A DNA stretch of 64,000 nucleotides from Paenibacillus yonginensis (GCF_001685395.1 NZ_CP014167.1:3291501-3355500), one strand, 5' to 3'. Numbered from the stretch's first letter, positions 44,078 through 53,378 are shown. The notes: a model not told the origin generated them from the letters alone. Numbers and translations: made by a program.

Positions 44078-44530
44078 TTAAGATGAAGAACGTGCTTCCA
44101 ACTTCATGATGTTCGATATGAACTGGTCAATCAAGGCTGCGAAGTGCCGGAGATCATCCTCCGAGAAGCCGCCGAACAAATCATGTAAAAAAGCCAGCTC
44201 CCGATCCCCTCTCGCCGCAAAATACTCCTGACACCTCTCGGTAAGGCCGATTCGTTTGAACCGGCGATCCGAATCATCGACGGAAATCTGGACAAACCCT
44301 TTCTTTTCCAGACTCCGGACCATTTGCATGACATTCTGATGAGAGACACCGAGTACGCCGGCAATTTCTTTCACAGAGAGTATGCGCGGCTGACTTTTGT
44401 ACATAATGGCAACCAAGAGCCACTGCTTCACCGTTACTTCGGGATCCAGCCGATCCCCGAGCACCTGCAGCCGATTGGCGATAATGAACAGCGAGGCGAA
44501 AATCTTCCCTTTATGCTCATCCACAGTCAT
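44078..44530 (-). CDS. MarR-family regulator
   Basis: A 150-residue winged-helix regulator: dimerisation helices at both ends, recognition region LSVKEIAGVLGVSHQNVMQMVRSLEKKGFV (about residues 50-79, given in part) and wing DDSDRRFKRIGLT. ATG at 44530 has GGGAGAGG six bases upstream. It shares an operon with the broken DUF6544-like gene, which it may control. Ligand unknown. Confidence 0.88.
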   Translation of the reverse strand: MTVDEHKGKIFASLFIIANRLQVLGDRLDPEVTVKQWLLVAIMYKSQPRILSVKEIAGVLGVSHQNVMQMVRSLEKKGFVQISVDDSDRRFKRIGLTERCQEYFAARGDRELAFLHDLFGGFSEDDLRHFAALIDQFISNIMKLEARSSS

Positions 44531-44633
44531 CCCCTGCCTCTCCCGAACCAATAGGTAATATATTATATATCTAGCATGAGGATATTTTTCCTGTCAAGGA
44601 GATATGTTTTCTGTTCGTCAAAACCGTAACAAA

Positions 44634-44662
44634 ACGCCCTGGCCTTTTTACGACCAGGGCGT
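44634..44662 (-). terminator. Terminator of the PTS operon
   Basis: ACGCCCTGG and CCAGGGCGT pair perfectly around an 11-base loop; TTTTG follows on the minus strand, shortly after the EIIA remnant. Confidence 0.8.
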
Positions 44663-44679
44663 ACTTTTCGATTCATTTC

Positions 44680-44964
44680 TCAGCACTGAATGGTGATAAC
44701 CGCTTGGGCAGGATCGCTCTGACTTGCAGCTACCTCCACCTGCTTCACACATTCCTGACCATTCGGTACAATGACAGGCGTTATCACGGGATAACCCGCT
44801 TGCTCAATCAGGGCGATGTCGAACTCCAGCAGCAGTTGTCCCCGGGTGATCACATCCCCCGTTTTGACATGTGCCGTAAAGCCCTCCCCCTTCAGAGATA
44901 CGGTATTCATTCCGACATGAATCAGGATTTGCGCGCCTGAAGCGTGCTCCAGTATAATCGCATG
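44680..44964 (-). pseudogene. PTS EIIA (glucose/beta-glucoside type) remnant, N-terminus missing
   Basis: The frame encodes HAIILEHASGAQILIHVGMN and then VSLKGEGFTAHVKTGD..LLLEFD, ending about 95 residues later. This is the C-terminal two-thirds of an EIIA domain of the Crr type, with both active-site histidines (HAI and ILIHVG) present in the frame. No start codon lies before the first histidine; the only ATG (44910) comes after the active site. A ribosome site AAGGAG follows the LacI stop directly but points at an ATG in another frame. The first half of the domain seems to have been deleted next to the repressor gene. Confidence 0.7.
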
Positions 44965-44974
44965 GTTCCTCTCC

Positions 44975-46009
44975 TTACTCTCTACTTTTCACCGAGCTTC
45001 TTTCTATAATTTCCGAATGGAAAATAGCGCCCTTCTGCAGCTTCTGGACCAAATCGGCCTTAACTTTATTCCCCTCTAGCATGGCGATTAAGGATTTGGC
45101 CACTCTACGCATAATTTGCTGCTGATGCAGATCCACCGTCGTAATCGGCGGAGTGACCATTCTGGAGATTGGATAGTTGTTGTAACCTACAATGGATACG
45201 TCATCGGGCACAGCGATCCCTCTCTCCAGCAGCTTCTGCAAGCCTCCTACAGCCAGATCATCCGTAGCGTAAAAGATTCCGTCAACCCGGCCGGATTCAA
45301 TGTGTTCCACAATGCTCTCCGTAATGCCGTAGCCGTGGTCATAATCGCTGCCGCGCGCTTCAAACACAAGCTCTTTATCCAGCTCAAATTGATATCTCTT
45401 CAACGTTCTCAAATATCCTTTATACCGATAGTTCGAGCCAATGGATGTCCGGCTTCCCCTCACGAAAGCAATCTTGCGATGTCCCTTGTCAATGAGATAC
45501 TCGGTGATATCCTCCCCGACACGCTTATAATCGAGGGGGACATTGATCACATGTTCATTTGTAATCAGCTTGGCGGCCCGGCCCAGCACAAACACCGGCA
45601 TATTCTTATTGGCATAAAGATTAATAAATTCCTCAGAGATAAATTTGGACATGCAGATGACCGCGTCCGCCCGATTCTCGGAAATAAACCGCTCAGCCGT
45701 TCCTTTATGCTTGTCATTCGCTGTAATAATGACCAAATCGATTTGCTTCGCAATCAACTCCTGCTGGATGACCTGCAAGGAGTCGGTAAAATAGGAACGG
45801 GTCGGGTTATCCGTAATCAGCAGCACGATATTGGTCTTCTGCCGCTGCAAATCAATCGCCGAGCCGTTCTTGATATAGTTAAGCTGCTTGGCAGCTTCTC
45901 TTACTTTGATCTTGGTCTTCTCGCCAATTTCCGGACTGTCATTCAATGCCATAGAAACCGCCGAAACTGAAATATCGAGTAATTTTGCAATATCCTTAAT
46001 CGTTGCCAT
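44975..46009 (-). CDS. LacI-family repressor of the PTS operon
   Basis: A 344-residue repressor with helix-turn-helix ATIKDIAKLLDISVSAVSMAL (described in part; residues 2-22), hinge and sugar-binding domain (SIVGYNNYPISRMVTPPITTVDLH near the C-terminus, given as GYNNYPISRM). ATG at 46009 has GAGGTG ten bases upstream; the frame extends to 46069 without a ribosome site. It follows the EIIBC gene by 126 bases. Two ACTGAAACGTTNCAGT palindromes upstream of the EIIBC gene are its likely operators. Confidence 0.92.
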   Translation of the reverse strand: MATIKDIAKLLDISVSAVSMALNDSPEIGEKTKIKVREAAKQLNYIKNGSAIDLQRQKTNIVLLITDNPTRSYFTDSLQVIQQELIAKQIDLVIITANDKHKGTAERFISENRADAVICMSKFISEEFINLYANKNMPVFVLGRAAKLITNEHVINVPLDYKRVGEDITEYLIDKGHRKIAFVRGSRTSIGSNYRYKGYLRTLKRYQFELDKELVFEARGSDYDHGYGITESIVEHIESGRVDGIFYATDDLAVGGLQKLLERGIAVPDDVSIVGYNNYPISRMVTPPITTVDLHQQQIMRRVAKSLIAMLEGNKVKADLVQKLQKGAIFHSEIIERSSVKSRE

Positions 46010-46135
46010 GGTTGTCTCACACCTCGCGCCTAGGGTTCCGTTTTTCTTTATATTATAGAGTACGCTCAAGGGATTTGCAGTTTCGGTTGCTCTATGGCTT
46101 CTGCTTGGCTAGTAGCGTGACAAACGGTTGGAAAC

Positions 46136-47533
46136 CTACGACTTCTGTTTCTTGAACTGAATGTTTTGCTTGCTTAATAGAATCGTAGCAAAGAAGGAAA
46201 CCGCCAAAGTTACCCCCACTGCGATGAAATAGGTCGTTGCCGTTGGCGAAGACAGAAAGGCCGGCAGGCCGAACAGACCCGTAAACGCAAAGTTCGTAAT
46301 ATAGGACTTGGTCATGCCGAAGATGATACCGCCAACTAAACCGCCCAGTGTGAGCGAGATGAAATATTTCTTGTTCTTCATGACAACCCCGTACAATCCC
46401 GGTTCAGTCACACCTGACAAGAAGTTGACGAAGGCGGAGGAACTGGCAATCGTTCTCTCTTCCTTGCTCTTGGAGATGACCATCACGGCGAGGCACACTC
46501 CAAGCAGCGCGTAGTTCCCCATTCCGCCTGAACCCAGGCTGTATTCCATGCCGTGTTCAGCCAGATAGGACAGTTGCAGGGGCAGCACAACCCAATGAAT
46601 CCCCAGCATGATGACGTAAATGAACAGAGCGCCAAATACGGCGTTAAAAAGAATAACGTTGGAGTTCAGGAAGAACTCGTACCCATCAGCTACCAGATTC
46701 GCCAGCAGTCCGCCGACAGGGCCAAATACCATCAAAGTCAAAGGAACCATAATCAGCATGGACAAGAGCGGCACAAAGACGAATTGCAGCATCTTGGGCA
46801 GAAATCTTTTCAGGAGCTTATCCAGATGGGAGTAGGCCCAGATAGCTAAAATAATCGGAATAACCGTACTGGAAAAGTTCATCGCCGTAAACCGGATCCC
46901 CAGGAAGTCGATCACATTCCCCGTCGTCGTGATGCCCGTAATGTTCGGTTCCATCAATGCTGCGCCAATCGCTGCCCCGATGTAAGGGTTAGCCCCGAAC
47001 TTCTGAGCTGCTGTGAAGGCAAGCAAGATCGGGAAGAAATAGATCAAGGCATTCCCTGCGCCAGCCAGGATTAAATAAGTGTTGCTGGTAGCCGGAAGTA
47101 CCCCCGATTGAGCCAAAATATCAATAAGCCCTTTAATAATCCCCGATGTCGCCAAAATAGGAATATACGGCGTAAAAATCGCGGAAATCGTTGCCAGCAG
47201 CTTATCAAACCAGGACTTCTTGCTCCCCTTGGCATTAGTAGCCGGGCTTGCCGAGCTCGCCGCCGCGGCTCCTTCAGCCCCTGCGCCGCTCTCCAATTGC
47301 TGCATGATTTCAGCGTGCATCTCATTGACTGTAGGGCCGATGATGACCATCGTTTGCCCTTGAGCATCCATCACCCCCAGCACTTTCGGCAATGCTTTGA
47401 GCGCCTCGCGATCGGCCTTGGAACTATCATGCAGTTCAAAGCGCAGTCTTGTCGCGCAATGAATCAGGCTCGAAATGTTTTGGCTCCCTCCCACGAGTTT
47501 AATGATGCTTGTTGCCGTCTCTTTGTTACTCAT
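46136..47533 (-). CDS. PTS EIIBC permease, sucrose/beta-glucoside family
   Basis: A 465-residue membrane phosphotransferase. EIIB domain at residues 1-85 with phospho-cysteine in LIHCATRLRFEL (about residue 26); an Ala/Ser/Gly linker (85-105); EIIC with about ten helices and the conserved GVTEPGLYGVV (about 380) near the sugar-binding glutamate. No EIIA domain is fused, and the linked EIIA is truncated, so phosphoryl transfer probably uses another EIIA. ATG at 47533 has GGGGTG six bases upstream; GTG at 47542 is an alternative. Sugar specificity within the family cannot be fixed. Confidence 0.92.
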   Translation of the reverse strand: MSNKETATSIIKLVGGSQNISSLIHCATRLRFELHDSSKADREALKALPKVLGVMDAQGQTMVIIGPTVNEMHAEIMQQLESGAGAEGAAAASSASPATNAKGSKKSWFDKLLATISAIFTPYIPILATSGIIKGLIDILAQSGVLPATSNTYLILAGAGNALIYFFPILLAFTAAQKFGANPYIGAAIGAALMEPNITGITTTGNVIDFLGIRFTAMNFSSTVIPIILAIWAYSHLDKLLKRFLPKMLQFVFVPLLSMLIMVPLTLMVFGPVGGLLANLVADGYEFFLNSNVILFNAVFGALFIYVIMLGIHWVVLPLQLSYLAEHGMEYSLGSGGMGNYALLGVCLAVMVISKSKEERTIASSSAFVNFLSGVTEPGLYGVVMKNKKYFISLTLGGLVGGIIFGMTKSYITNFAFTGLFGLPAFLSSPTATTYFIAVGVTLAVSFFATILLSKQNIQFKKQKS

Positions 47534-47575
47534 TTGCGTCACCCCAGTAACTTTATCATGTACTAAAACCCGTTT

Positions 47576-47635
47576 ACTGAAACGTTACAGTAGAAGCCTA
47601 AAAAAATATTTTGAACAAACTGAAACGTTTCAGTT
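47576..47635 (-). promoter_or_regulatory. Tandem LacI operators upstream of the PTS operon
   Basis: AACTGAAACGTTTCAGTT (47618-47635, perfect palindrome) and ACTGAAACGTTACAGT (47576-47591, one mismatch) have centres 43 bases apart, four helical turns, flanking a weak promoter (TTGTTC, 17 bases, TTCTAC). Suits cooperative repression. Confidence 0.7.
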
Positions 47636-47731
47636 ATGCTCAAAAAAATAAATCCCTGCAGGTATGTGCCTAGTATAAGTGACAAGATTCGACTTGTCAA
47701 TAAACCGTTTTCAAAAATAATGAAACTCCAG

Positions 47732-47790
47732 AACAAGACCATGAACTCCTTCACTGGCATTGGGTCAGTGAAAGAGCTTATGGTCTTGTT
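47732..47790. repeat. Long imperfect inverted repeat
   Basis: AACAAGACCAT at 47732 pairs with ATGGTCTTGTT ending at 47790; inside, CTC and TTCACTG pair with CAGTGAA and GAG around a nine-base loop. No T-run on either strand. It lies between the SDR gene and the PTS promoter region; role unknown. Confidence 0.5.
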
Positions 47791-47840
47791 GGTTAAAGAG
47801 GCTGCTCGCTTTATTCCGCAGCAGCCCTGTGACAAAAAAA

Positions 47841-48635
47841 TCAAAATAGGGTCGGTACCATTCCCCCATCCATGCGGATCGGGGATCCTTTGAAGGCGGA
47901 TGCCATCGGGCTGCAGATGAAAGCAGTCAATCGGCCGATCTCCACGGGTCTGATAAACCGTCCGATTTCCGATTGAGGCAGGTTCTTCGTCATGAAGTCC
48001 TTCTCTTTCGCTTCAAAGGTCATCTCTTCGTTTGCATACACGCTCTCAATAATCTGGCGCACGTTCTCGGAGAGGGTGGGTCCCGGCAGGATCGTGTTCA
48101 CTGTAACTTCGGTGCCGAGCGTCAGCTTGGACAAGCTCTTGGACAAGGACAGCAGCATCGATTTGGTTACGCTGTATTGAGGCATCTGTCCGGAAGGCAT
48201 GACGGCCTCCTCACTTGCGATGAAGATAATACGGCCGTATTCGCGGCTCATCATGGAAGGCAAGTAAAACTTGCTTAAGGCGTTGGCAGCGAGAAAGTTC
48301 GTACGGAAGTACTTCTCCCATACAGCATCGTCTACGTCGTCATAGGACATGATCTCATAGATCCCCATGCTGTTGACGAGGATATCGACGTTGGGGAATT
48401 TCGCGAATAAAGCCTCCCTCTGCTGCGAATCGACGAGATCGGCAGCTGCATTTCGAGGTTCCGTTTCCGGGAATGCCGCTTGGATCTCAGCTACCGTACG
48501 CTCTACGTCATCGTTGTTACGACCATTTATGAGAACATGAACGCCTTCCCTGGCAAGTTCAAAGGCAATTGCTTTTCCTATGCCTCTAGTTGATCCCGTT
48601 ACTAAAGCTGTCTTATTCTTTAATCCCATATCCAT
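47841..48635 (-). CDS. Short-chain dehydrogenase/reductase
   Basis: A 264-residue classical SDR: NAD(P) loop TGSTRGIGKAIA (residues 14-25), catalytic Ser in IFIASEEAV, active-site YSVTK (about 153-157) and a C-terminal MDGG tail. The usual NNAG structural motif is NSMG here. AAGGAG precedes the ATG at 48635 at a ten-base spacing. It lies 51 bases after an AraC-type gene on the same strand that may regulate it. Substrate unknown. Confidence 0.9.
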   Translation of the reverse strand: MDMGLKNKTALVTGSTRGIGKAIAFELAREGVHVLINGRNNDDVERTVAEIQAAFPETEPRNAAADLVDSQQREALFAKFPNVDILVNSMGIYEIMSYDDVDDAVWEKYFRTNFLAANALSKFYLPSMMSREYGRIIFIASEEAVMPSGQMPQYSVTKSMLLSLSKSLSKLTLGTEVTVNTILPGPTLSENVRQIIESVYANEEMTFEAKEKDFMTKNLPQSEIGRFIRPVEIGRLTAFICSPMASAFKGSPIRMDGGMVPTLF

Positions 48636-48686
48636 CTTGCCTACACTCCTTGTGTCTAGGATAGGGATTATGATACCTTGTTTCGT

Positions 48687-49715
48687 CTACTCGGTAACTA
48701 GTCCGGAACGCCAATTCTCTTGCGCAACACGCCAATTGGCAGGCGTCTCCCCTGTCCATAAGCGAAACGCGCGATAAAACGAATTTTGATCCTCATAGCC
48801 GACTAGAAAAGCGACCTCTTTGATCTCCAGCGCAGAGTCCGCCAAGTAAGCGACGGCCATCTCCCGCCTCGTTTTTGCCAGCAACTGCTTAAAGCTTTCG
48901 CCTTCTTCCGTCAGCCTGCGCTGCAAGGTGCGCTCGCTCATCCCGAGCTCGGCGGCTACGGTTTGGATGTTGATTCTCCCTTGAGTCAGGCATCGGGACA
49001 GGACCCACTGCACCTTAGCGCTCACGGTGAGCTGGCCCTGCCGTTCTTCCAGCGTACGATCCAAGGAGGGCGTCAGAATCTCGAGAAGTTCTTCGTTATA
49101 TGACGTGAAGGGGCGGTCCAGATCCTCACGCTTCAGCGTTAGACGATTGCGATCCGCCCCTATCCGTACGCGGCAGCCGAAATAACTTTCAAGGGCTTGG
49201 ACGTCGCCCATGTAATTTATAAATTCTACGGAATGTGCCTTCAGTTGACGGCCGGTTCCCCGGCGTCCGAGCTCAAGCAGGTAGGCGAGCGTAATGCCGA
49301 CAAGCACCGGCGGTCCGGGCAACTCGGCATGCTGCCATTCCAATTCAATTGCATATTGCTCGCCTTCTTCCTGAATCCTCAAGTTTTCCGGAGGACACAT
49401 TTGCTTATAACGGGCCATTCGGTTCAGCGCGTCCCGGTAGTCGCGAGCGTGAAAGGTCGCCAAAGCAGCCGGCGGATACTGAGCGGTCTCGTACGCGGTT
49501 GCAAGCTTGACGATTCCCGTAGCGATGTCCCCGACTAATTCGGAATAAGCTTGCCAGATGGAATAATATTGTGCCGTCGTCACGAACGGTTCGGTGATGA
49601 CGGTTAGCGGCAGACGTGCCTGGCGCGCTACCGCAATGGGTTCCACCCCTATTCCCTCCAGGCTGGTCCAGAAACCCGGCGCAATCTTGATTCGGTCTAC
49701 AGAAGGAGCATTCAT
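48687..49715 (-). CDS. AraC-family regulator with Arabinose_bd-type N-terminus
   Basis: A 342-residue regulator. The N-terminal domain (about 10-200) is of the type found in OruR/ArgR-like AraC proteins (QYYSIWQAYSEL, GDIATGI); the C-terminal domain carries the double helix-turn-helix with IQTVAAELGMSERTLQRRLTEEG and VAFLVGYEDQNSFYRAFRLWTGETPANWR (each given in part). GGAGG lies 13 bases before the ATG at 49715, which is long but the best choice. It probably controls the SDR gene downstream. Confidence 0.88.
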   Translation of the reverse strand: MNAPSVDRIKIAPGFWTSLEGIGVEPIAVARQARLPLTVITEPFVTTAQYYSIWQAYSELVGDIATGIVKLATAYETAQYPPAALATFHARDYRDALNRMARYKQMCPPENLRIQEEGEQYAIELEWQHAELPGPPVLVGITLAYLLELGRRGTGRQLKAHSVEFINYMGDVQALESYFGCRVRIGADRNRLTLKREDLDRPFTSYNEELLEILTPSLDRTLEERQGQLTVSAKVQWVLSRCLTQGRINIQTVAAELGMSERTLQRRLTEEGESFKQLLAKTRREMAVAYLADSALEIKEVAFLVGYEDQNSFYRAFRLWTGETPANWRVAQENWRSGLVTE

Positions 49716-49863
49716 AGTTGGTAATCGACCTCCAAGGACAAAGTCAAATTGCAATCATCCACGAACCGCGGACCATTGATTCTTGATTATAGCCTATTCA
49801 AGGGGGGCCAGGCCACCCGGGTCATTATTCCTTTGCGGTAGACTCGTGATATTTTGTTCTGCG

Positions 49864-50727
49864 TTATCGTTGAACACTCCCGCCAAGAAATTCATGGCTA
49901 TATATATCAGTGATTCTATCCAGCACACGCTGCGCGTGTTCTGTAAACTTCAAGCCCGCAACCCGGTTCTTGAACAAAAACACGCCGGTTTCATTGCGGT
50001 GTTTGCCGAGGGCCGCCTCAAACAACAGGTTGGCGCCATGCGTAGGTGGAGAGGAGAAAAATCTCATAAACAGTTCAAAGCCTGCGGTCAGTCCGGAATC
50101 TTTCCCTTTTCTTAGCGTGTTGTTAATGCCTGGATCAACGCTGCGGATTTTGATGCCTTCCTTGGCAAGCTGCGGTGCGATCGCTTGGGTCCACAACGAA
50201 AGGGCCAGCTTTGAAGTCGCATAGGGTCCATACATTTTGCGGAAGGTTTTGGGGTGCTCCAGATTTTCCATTGAAAAATCCTTCGTAAATCTGAACACCT
50301 GCGACGAAGTGTTAATCACCGTTTTTAAGCTGCCGTTCTTTATCAGTTCCTTCAATTCCATCAGAATAATATAGGGAACGACCGTCAACAATTCATAATG
50401 CAATTCGCGGCCTTGCTTCGAATAGCGCAGCTCACTTAAGCCTCCTCCGGCGTTGTTAAACAAAATATCAATCCGCTGCTCCTTGCTTTTGATTTCTTCC
50501 AAAGCGTGTCTCAAGCTGTCATAATCGGTGAGATCCTTCACCTTATAGGCCCGGAGCTGTCCGTCCTTGAGATGATCCTGGAGGAATTTATCATCCGCTG
50601 GAAAATCCGACCGGATTAAAGCAGCCACCTGCCAATTCTCCGCCAACATTTTCCGGGTCAATGCCAACCCGATCCCGCTGCTTGCGCCTGTAATCAGTGC
50701 GTTAGGTTCCCGTTGGTTCTTACTCAA
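49864..50727 (-). CDS. Short-chain dehydrogenase/reductase
   Basis: A 287-residue SDR of the retinol-dehydrogenase/protochlorophyllide-reductase-like group: TGASSGIGLALT (residues 13-24), NNAGGG (about 90), NTSSQVF serine and active-site YATSK (about 169-173). The start is TTG at 50727 with AAGGAGG seven bases upstream. It stands alone; flanking genes on the same strand are separated by more than 140 bases. Substrate unknown. Confidence 0.88.
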   Translation of the reverse strand: MSKNQREPNALITGASSGIGLALTRKMLAENWQVAALIRSDFPADDKFLQDHLKDGQLRAYKVKDLTDYDSLRHALEEIKSKEQRIDILFNNAGGGLSELRYSKQGRELHYELLTVVPYIILMELKELIKNGSLKTVINTSSQVFRFTKDFSMENLEHPKTFRKMYGPYATSKLALSLWTQAIAPQLAKEGIKIRSVDPGINNTLRKGKDSGLTAGFELFMRFFSSPPTHGANLLFEAALGKHRNETGVFLFKNRVAGLKFTEHAQRVLDRITDIYSHEFLGGSVQR

Positions 50728-50887
50728 AGCATGTCCTCCTTCATTCAGAATTCCACCAGTTATATCTGTTTATCAGCCGGAGTCGGCAGGAAGATCCGTT
50801 TGCCATGGGCACTCCCACTCCGGCTGATTTCGGGCAGCTGTACGCCCCCTGCTTAACTTTAATAGTCAGGTATACGAACTGAGGAGC

Positions 50888-51646
50888 TTAGATCTGGGAG
50901 CCGCCTCCATCAACAGGGAACTCAGCCCCGGTGGTATAGGTGGCCTCAAATGCCAGGAAGGCAACAGTCTTGGCTACCTCAACTGGATCGCCTAAACGCA
51001 GCATAGGGATCTGCTGTCTCATCTGTTCCTTTGTCTGCTTTGCAGCTTCTTCCGGCATTGACTTCTCCATGATGCCTGTATCAATAACACCCGGACTGAC
51101 TGCGTTGACGCGAATATTTCGAGGCAATAACTCGCGCGCCAGCCCCCGAGTCATGGAGCGAAGCGCCGCTTTACTAGCTGCGTAAGCACTGAGCATCGGG
51201 AGACCCACTACGTTCACGATTGAGGTGGTAAGGACTACCCCGCTTCCTGAGCTAAGCAACGGAGCGAGTTTCTGCACGGTAAAGTAAGGTCCTTTGGCAT
51301 TGATGGTAAGTATCTCGTCGTACTTTTCTTCTGTCATTGTCTCGAAAGGGACAAACCCTGTGACACCAGCGTTAACGAACAGAGCATCTATGGTTCCAAA
51401 TTCAGCTTTCACTCGATCAGCTAACGCGGCGATATCCTTCGATGAGGCGGCATCACTTATAACGGTGATTGCGTTATTGCCGAGTTGTTCACGAGCCGCA
51501 TCCAACGTCGCCTGAGTACGTCCAGTAATCAGAACTTGTGCGCCTTCATCCACCAGCAACTTCGCCGTTGCAAGACCGATTCCGCTGCTACCTCCCGTGA
51601 TCACGACCTTTTTGTCTGAGAATTTCCCCTTATTGAATGATTCCAT
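50888..51646 (-). CDS. Short-chain dehydrogenase/reductase
   Basis: A 252-residue classical SDR: TGGSSGIGLATA (residues 16-27), VNAGVTG (about 91), TTSIVNVVG with catalytic serine, YAASK (about 155-159) and the C-terminal VDGGGSQI. GGGAGG precedes the ATG at 51646. It is divergent from a TetR gene at 51829, a common arrangement in which TetR represses the reductase. Substrate unknown. Confidence 0.92.
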   Translation of the reverse strand: MESFNKGKFSDKKVVITGGSSGIGLATAKLLVDEGAQVLITGRTQATLDAAREQLGNNAITVISDAASSKDIAALADRVKAEFGTIDALFVNAGVTGFVPFETMTEEKYDEILTINAKGPYFTVQKLAPLLSSGSGVVLTTSIVNVVGLPMLSAYAASKAALRSMTRGLARELLPRNIRVNAVSPGVIDTGIMEKSMPEEAAKQTKEQMRQQIPMLRLGDPVEVAKTVAFLAFEATYTTGAEFPVDGGGSQI

Positions 51647-51666
51647 TTAAATGCTCCTCCCTTTGG

Positions 51667-51687
51667 TTAATCCGTAATCGGATGATT
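51667..51687. promoter_or_regulatory. Candidate TetR operator between SDR and tetR
   Basis: TAATCCG-TAAT-CGGATgATTA, an imperfect palindrome in the divergent intergenic region, just upstream of the SDR ribosome site. Confidence 0.35.
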
Positions 51688-51828
51688 AGGTACATGAGCG
51701 ATTATACTGCAATAAATTTAATAAGTAAACAAAATTAATTAGATTAGTTAATTTAATTATTTAAGTACATAAAAGTCAGCAAATTTGTTATACTGTATTT
51801 TATAGGCATCAAAGGGAGGTACTTTTCC

Positions 51829-52467
51829 GTGAGAAAAGCTGTGAGTGCAGAAACATATGTGGAAAAAATAAAAACCATTATAAGAAAAACAAAATTCAGC
51901 CAGCTGAAAATCGACGATCTCGCAAAATATATGGATATCAGCAAAGTGACACTTTATAAGCATTTTTCCTCCAAGGATGACATCATTGAGCAAGTCGTTA
52001 ATTATTACATTGATTATTCGAAGAAAGCTGACACCGTTGTCAAAGATGATTCCGTCTCTTTTTTGGATCGTTTTCAATTAACATTTTTACAATCCTTGAT
52101 GTGTGCCGCGTATATCTCTGATTTGTTCTTGCAGGATCTTAAGGAATTTTATCCGCGCCATTTTGAGAATCTGTCCGTTGCGCTGCAAAATCGGAATAAA
52201 AGCCTACAAACTTTTTTTGAATCCGGTATGGAGCAGCAGATCTTCAACAGATTGAATGCCGTGTTGTTTATGGTTCAGGATGACGCTGTGCTGCGACGCT
52301 TTATCGAGCCGTCATTTTCGATTCAATATGATATTACTTTGAAACAAGCAATTTTGGAGTTCTACTACATGAAGCAGTATCAATTGCTAAAACCTGAATA
52401 TCTAAAGATCATAGATAATTCCGATATTGAACGGAAGATCATTAATATTTTGCAAGCCATTTCATAA
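51829..52467 (+). CDS. TetR-family regulator
   Basis: A 212-residue regulator with N-terminal helix-turn-helix (LKIDDLAKYMDISKVTLYKHF, described in part, about residues 26-46) and a ligand-binding helical domain rich in aromatic residues. The start is GTG at 51829 with GGGAGG upstream. Base composition is more AT-rich than its neighbours. Divergent from the SDR gene, which it probably represses. Confidence 0.88.
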   Translation: MRKAVSAETYVEKIKTIIRKTKFSQLKIDDLAKYMDISKVTLYKHFSSKDDIIEQVVNYYIDYSKKADTVVKDDSVSFLDRFQLTFLQSLMCAAYISDLFLQDLKEFYPRHFENLSVALQNRNKSLQTFFESGMEQQIFNRLNAVLFMVQDDAVLRRFIEPSFSIQYDITLKQAILEFYYMKQYQLLKPEYLKIIDNSDIERKIINILQAIS

Positions 52468-52675
52468 GTGAAACGCCGATATCCATTTTCCGTGGTGTTA
52501 CGCTGAACGCAGGATAGGTCAAGGGCGTCAAAAAAAGGAACTCCCCTTGAGGAATCCCTTCTTATAAAAATTATAATTTTCAACTTTACATCCTCTTTTA
52601 GTTGGAAGCTGGGGCTGGGCCGACATCTTCTGCTGGAGGTGCGCCAACCTTGAAGCTTTCACCTCAAGTACAGCT

Positions 52676-53197
52676 TTATTCCCCTTCACGCTTCCCATGT
52701 TCTCCTTCCCCGTTTGCGATTTTTTCTTTATGTTGAATTATCATTTGAAAGAACTTCAGGACGGCCTGAAGCTCCGATTCCGAAAAGTCGTTCATTGAAT
52801 CGATAAACCGGTTCTCGATGATGACATGCATCCTGGCATGAACCTCGAAGATCTGCCGGCCTTTGGGCGTCAGGCTGAAATAGACTTCTTTTTTGTTGTC
52901 GTTCATTTGGCTGCGCTTGATGTAGCCTTCCTCCAGCAGCTTGGTGCTGATCTTGGTAATGCTCGCCTTGGATAAATTCATTTTCTCTGCAATGGAAGTA
53001 TTATTGATAGGCTCATAATGACCGATGCAGTCGATGGTATGGACGCTGGTTAGATTGGTTGGGAACGAACTGAGCCCTTCCAGCCGGGCAAAATCCGCAA
53101 ATTCTTCGCTCTCGATCGCAAAGAGTTGTTCGGTCAAATGTGAAAAATGAAGAAATCGGCTGTACAGCAACCTCTTAAGTCCCTCGGACGAGTTCAT
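52676..53197 (-). CDS. MarR-family regulator
   Basis: A 173-residue winged-helix regulator: helix-turn-helix NTSIAEKMNLSKASITKIS (about residues 65-83), wing MNDNKKEVYFSLTPKG (about 98-113) and long dimerisation helices at both ends, finishing in a charged tail. GGGGAG precedes the ATG at 53197. Divergent from the nitroreductase pseudogene, which it probably controls through the inverted repeat at 53325. Confidence 0.9.
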   Translation of the reverse strand: MNSSEGLKRLLYSRFLHFSHLTEQLFAIESEEFADFARLEGLSSFPTNLTSVHTIDCIGHYEPINNTSIAEKMNLSKASITKISTKLLEEGYIKRSQMNDNKKEVYFSLTPKGRQIFEVHARMHVIIENRFIDSMNDFSESELQAVLKFFQMIIQHKEKIANGEGEHGKREGE

Positions 53198-53287
53198 ATC
53201 TTCTGTCTCCCCTTATTGTTTATCTGTAAACCAACATATCACAATTCATTCAAGCAATCAAACCGCATCATTCATCCAAATTTCCAT

Positions 53288-53344
53288 TTGACAACACACC
53301 ACACCTGAATATATAGTTTACTTATTAACAAAATAAATTGTTAA
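53288..53344 (+). promoter_or_regulatory. Nitroreductase promoter with inverted repeat
   Basis: TTGACA (53288-53293), 16 bases, TATATA (53310-53315). Downstream, TTAACAA-AATAAA-TTGTTAA (53325-53344) is a perfect inverted repeat in a position to block transcription, a likely MarR site. Confidence 0.55.
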
Positions 53345-53378
53345 CCAGTTAATAATATGAGTAAAGAAGGGAATTCTT

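Noticed and set aside
51753-52077. Minus-strand frames opposite the start of tetR at 51829
   Set aside because: AT-rich shadows of a TetR gene that has a clear helix-turn-helix and ribosome site.
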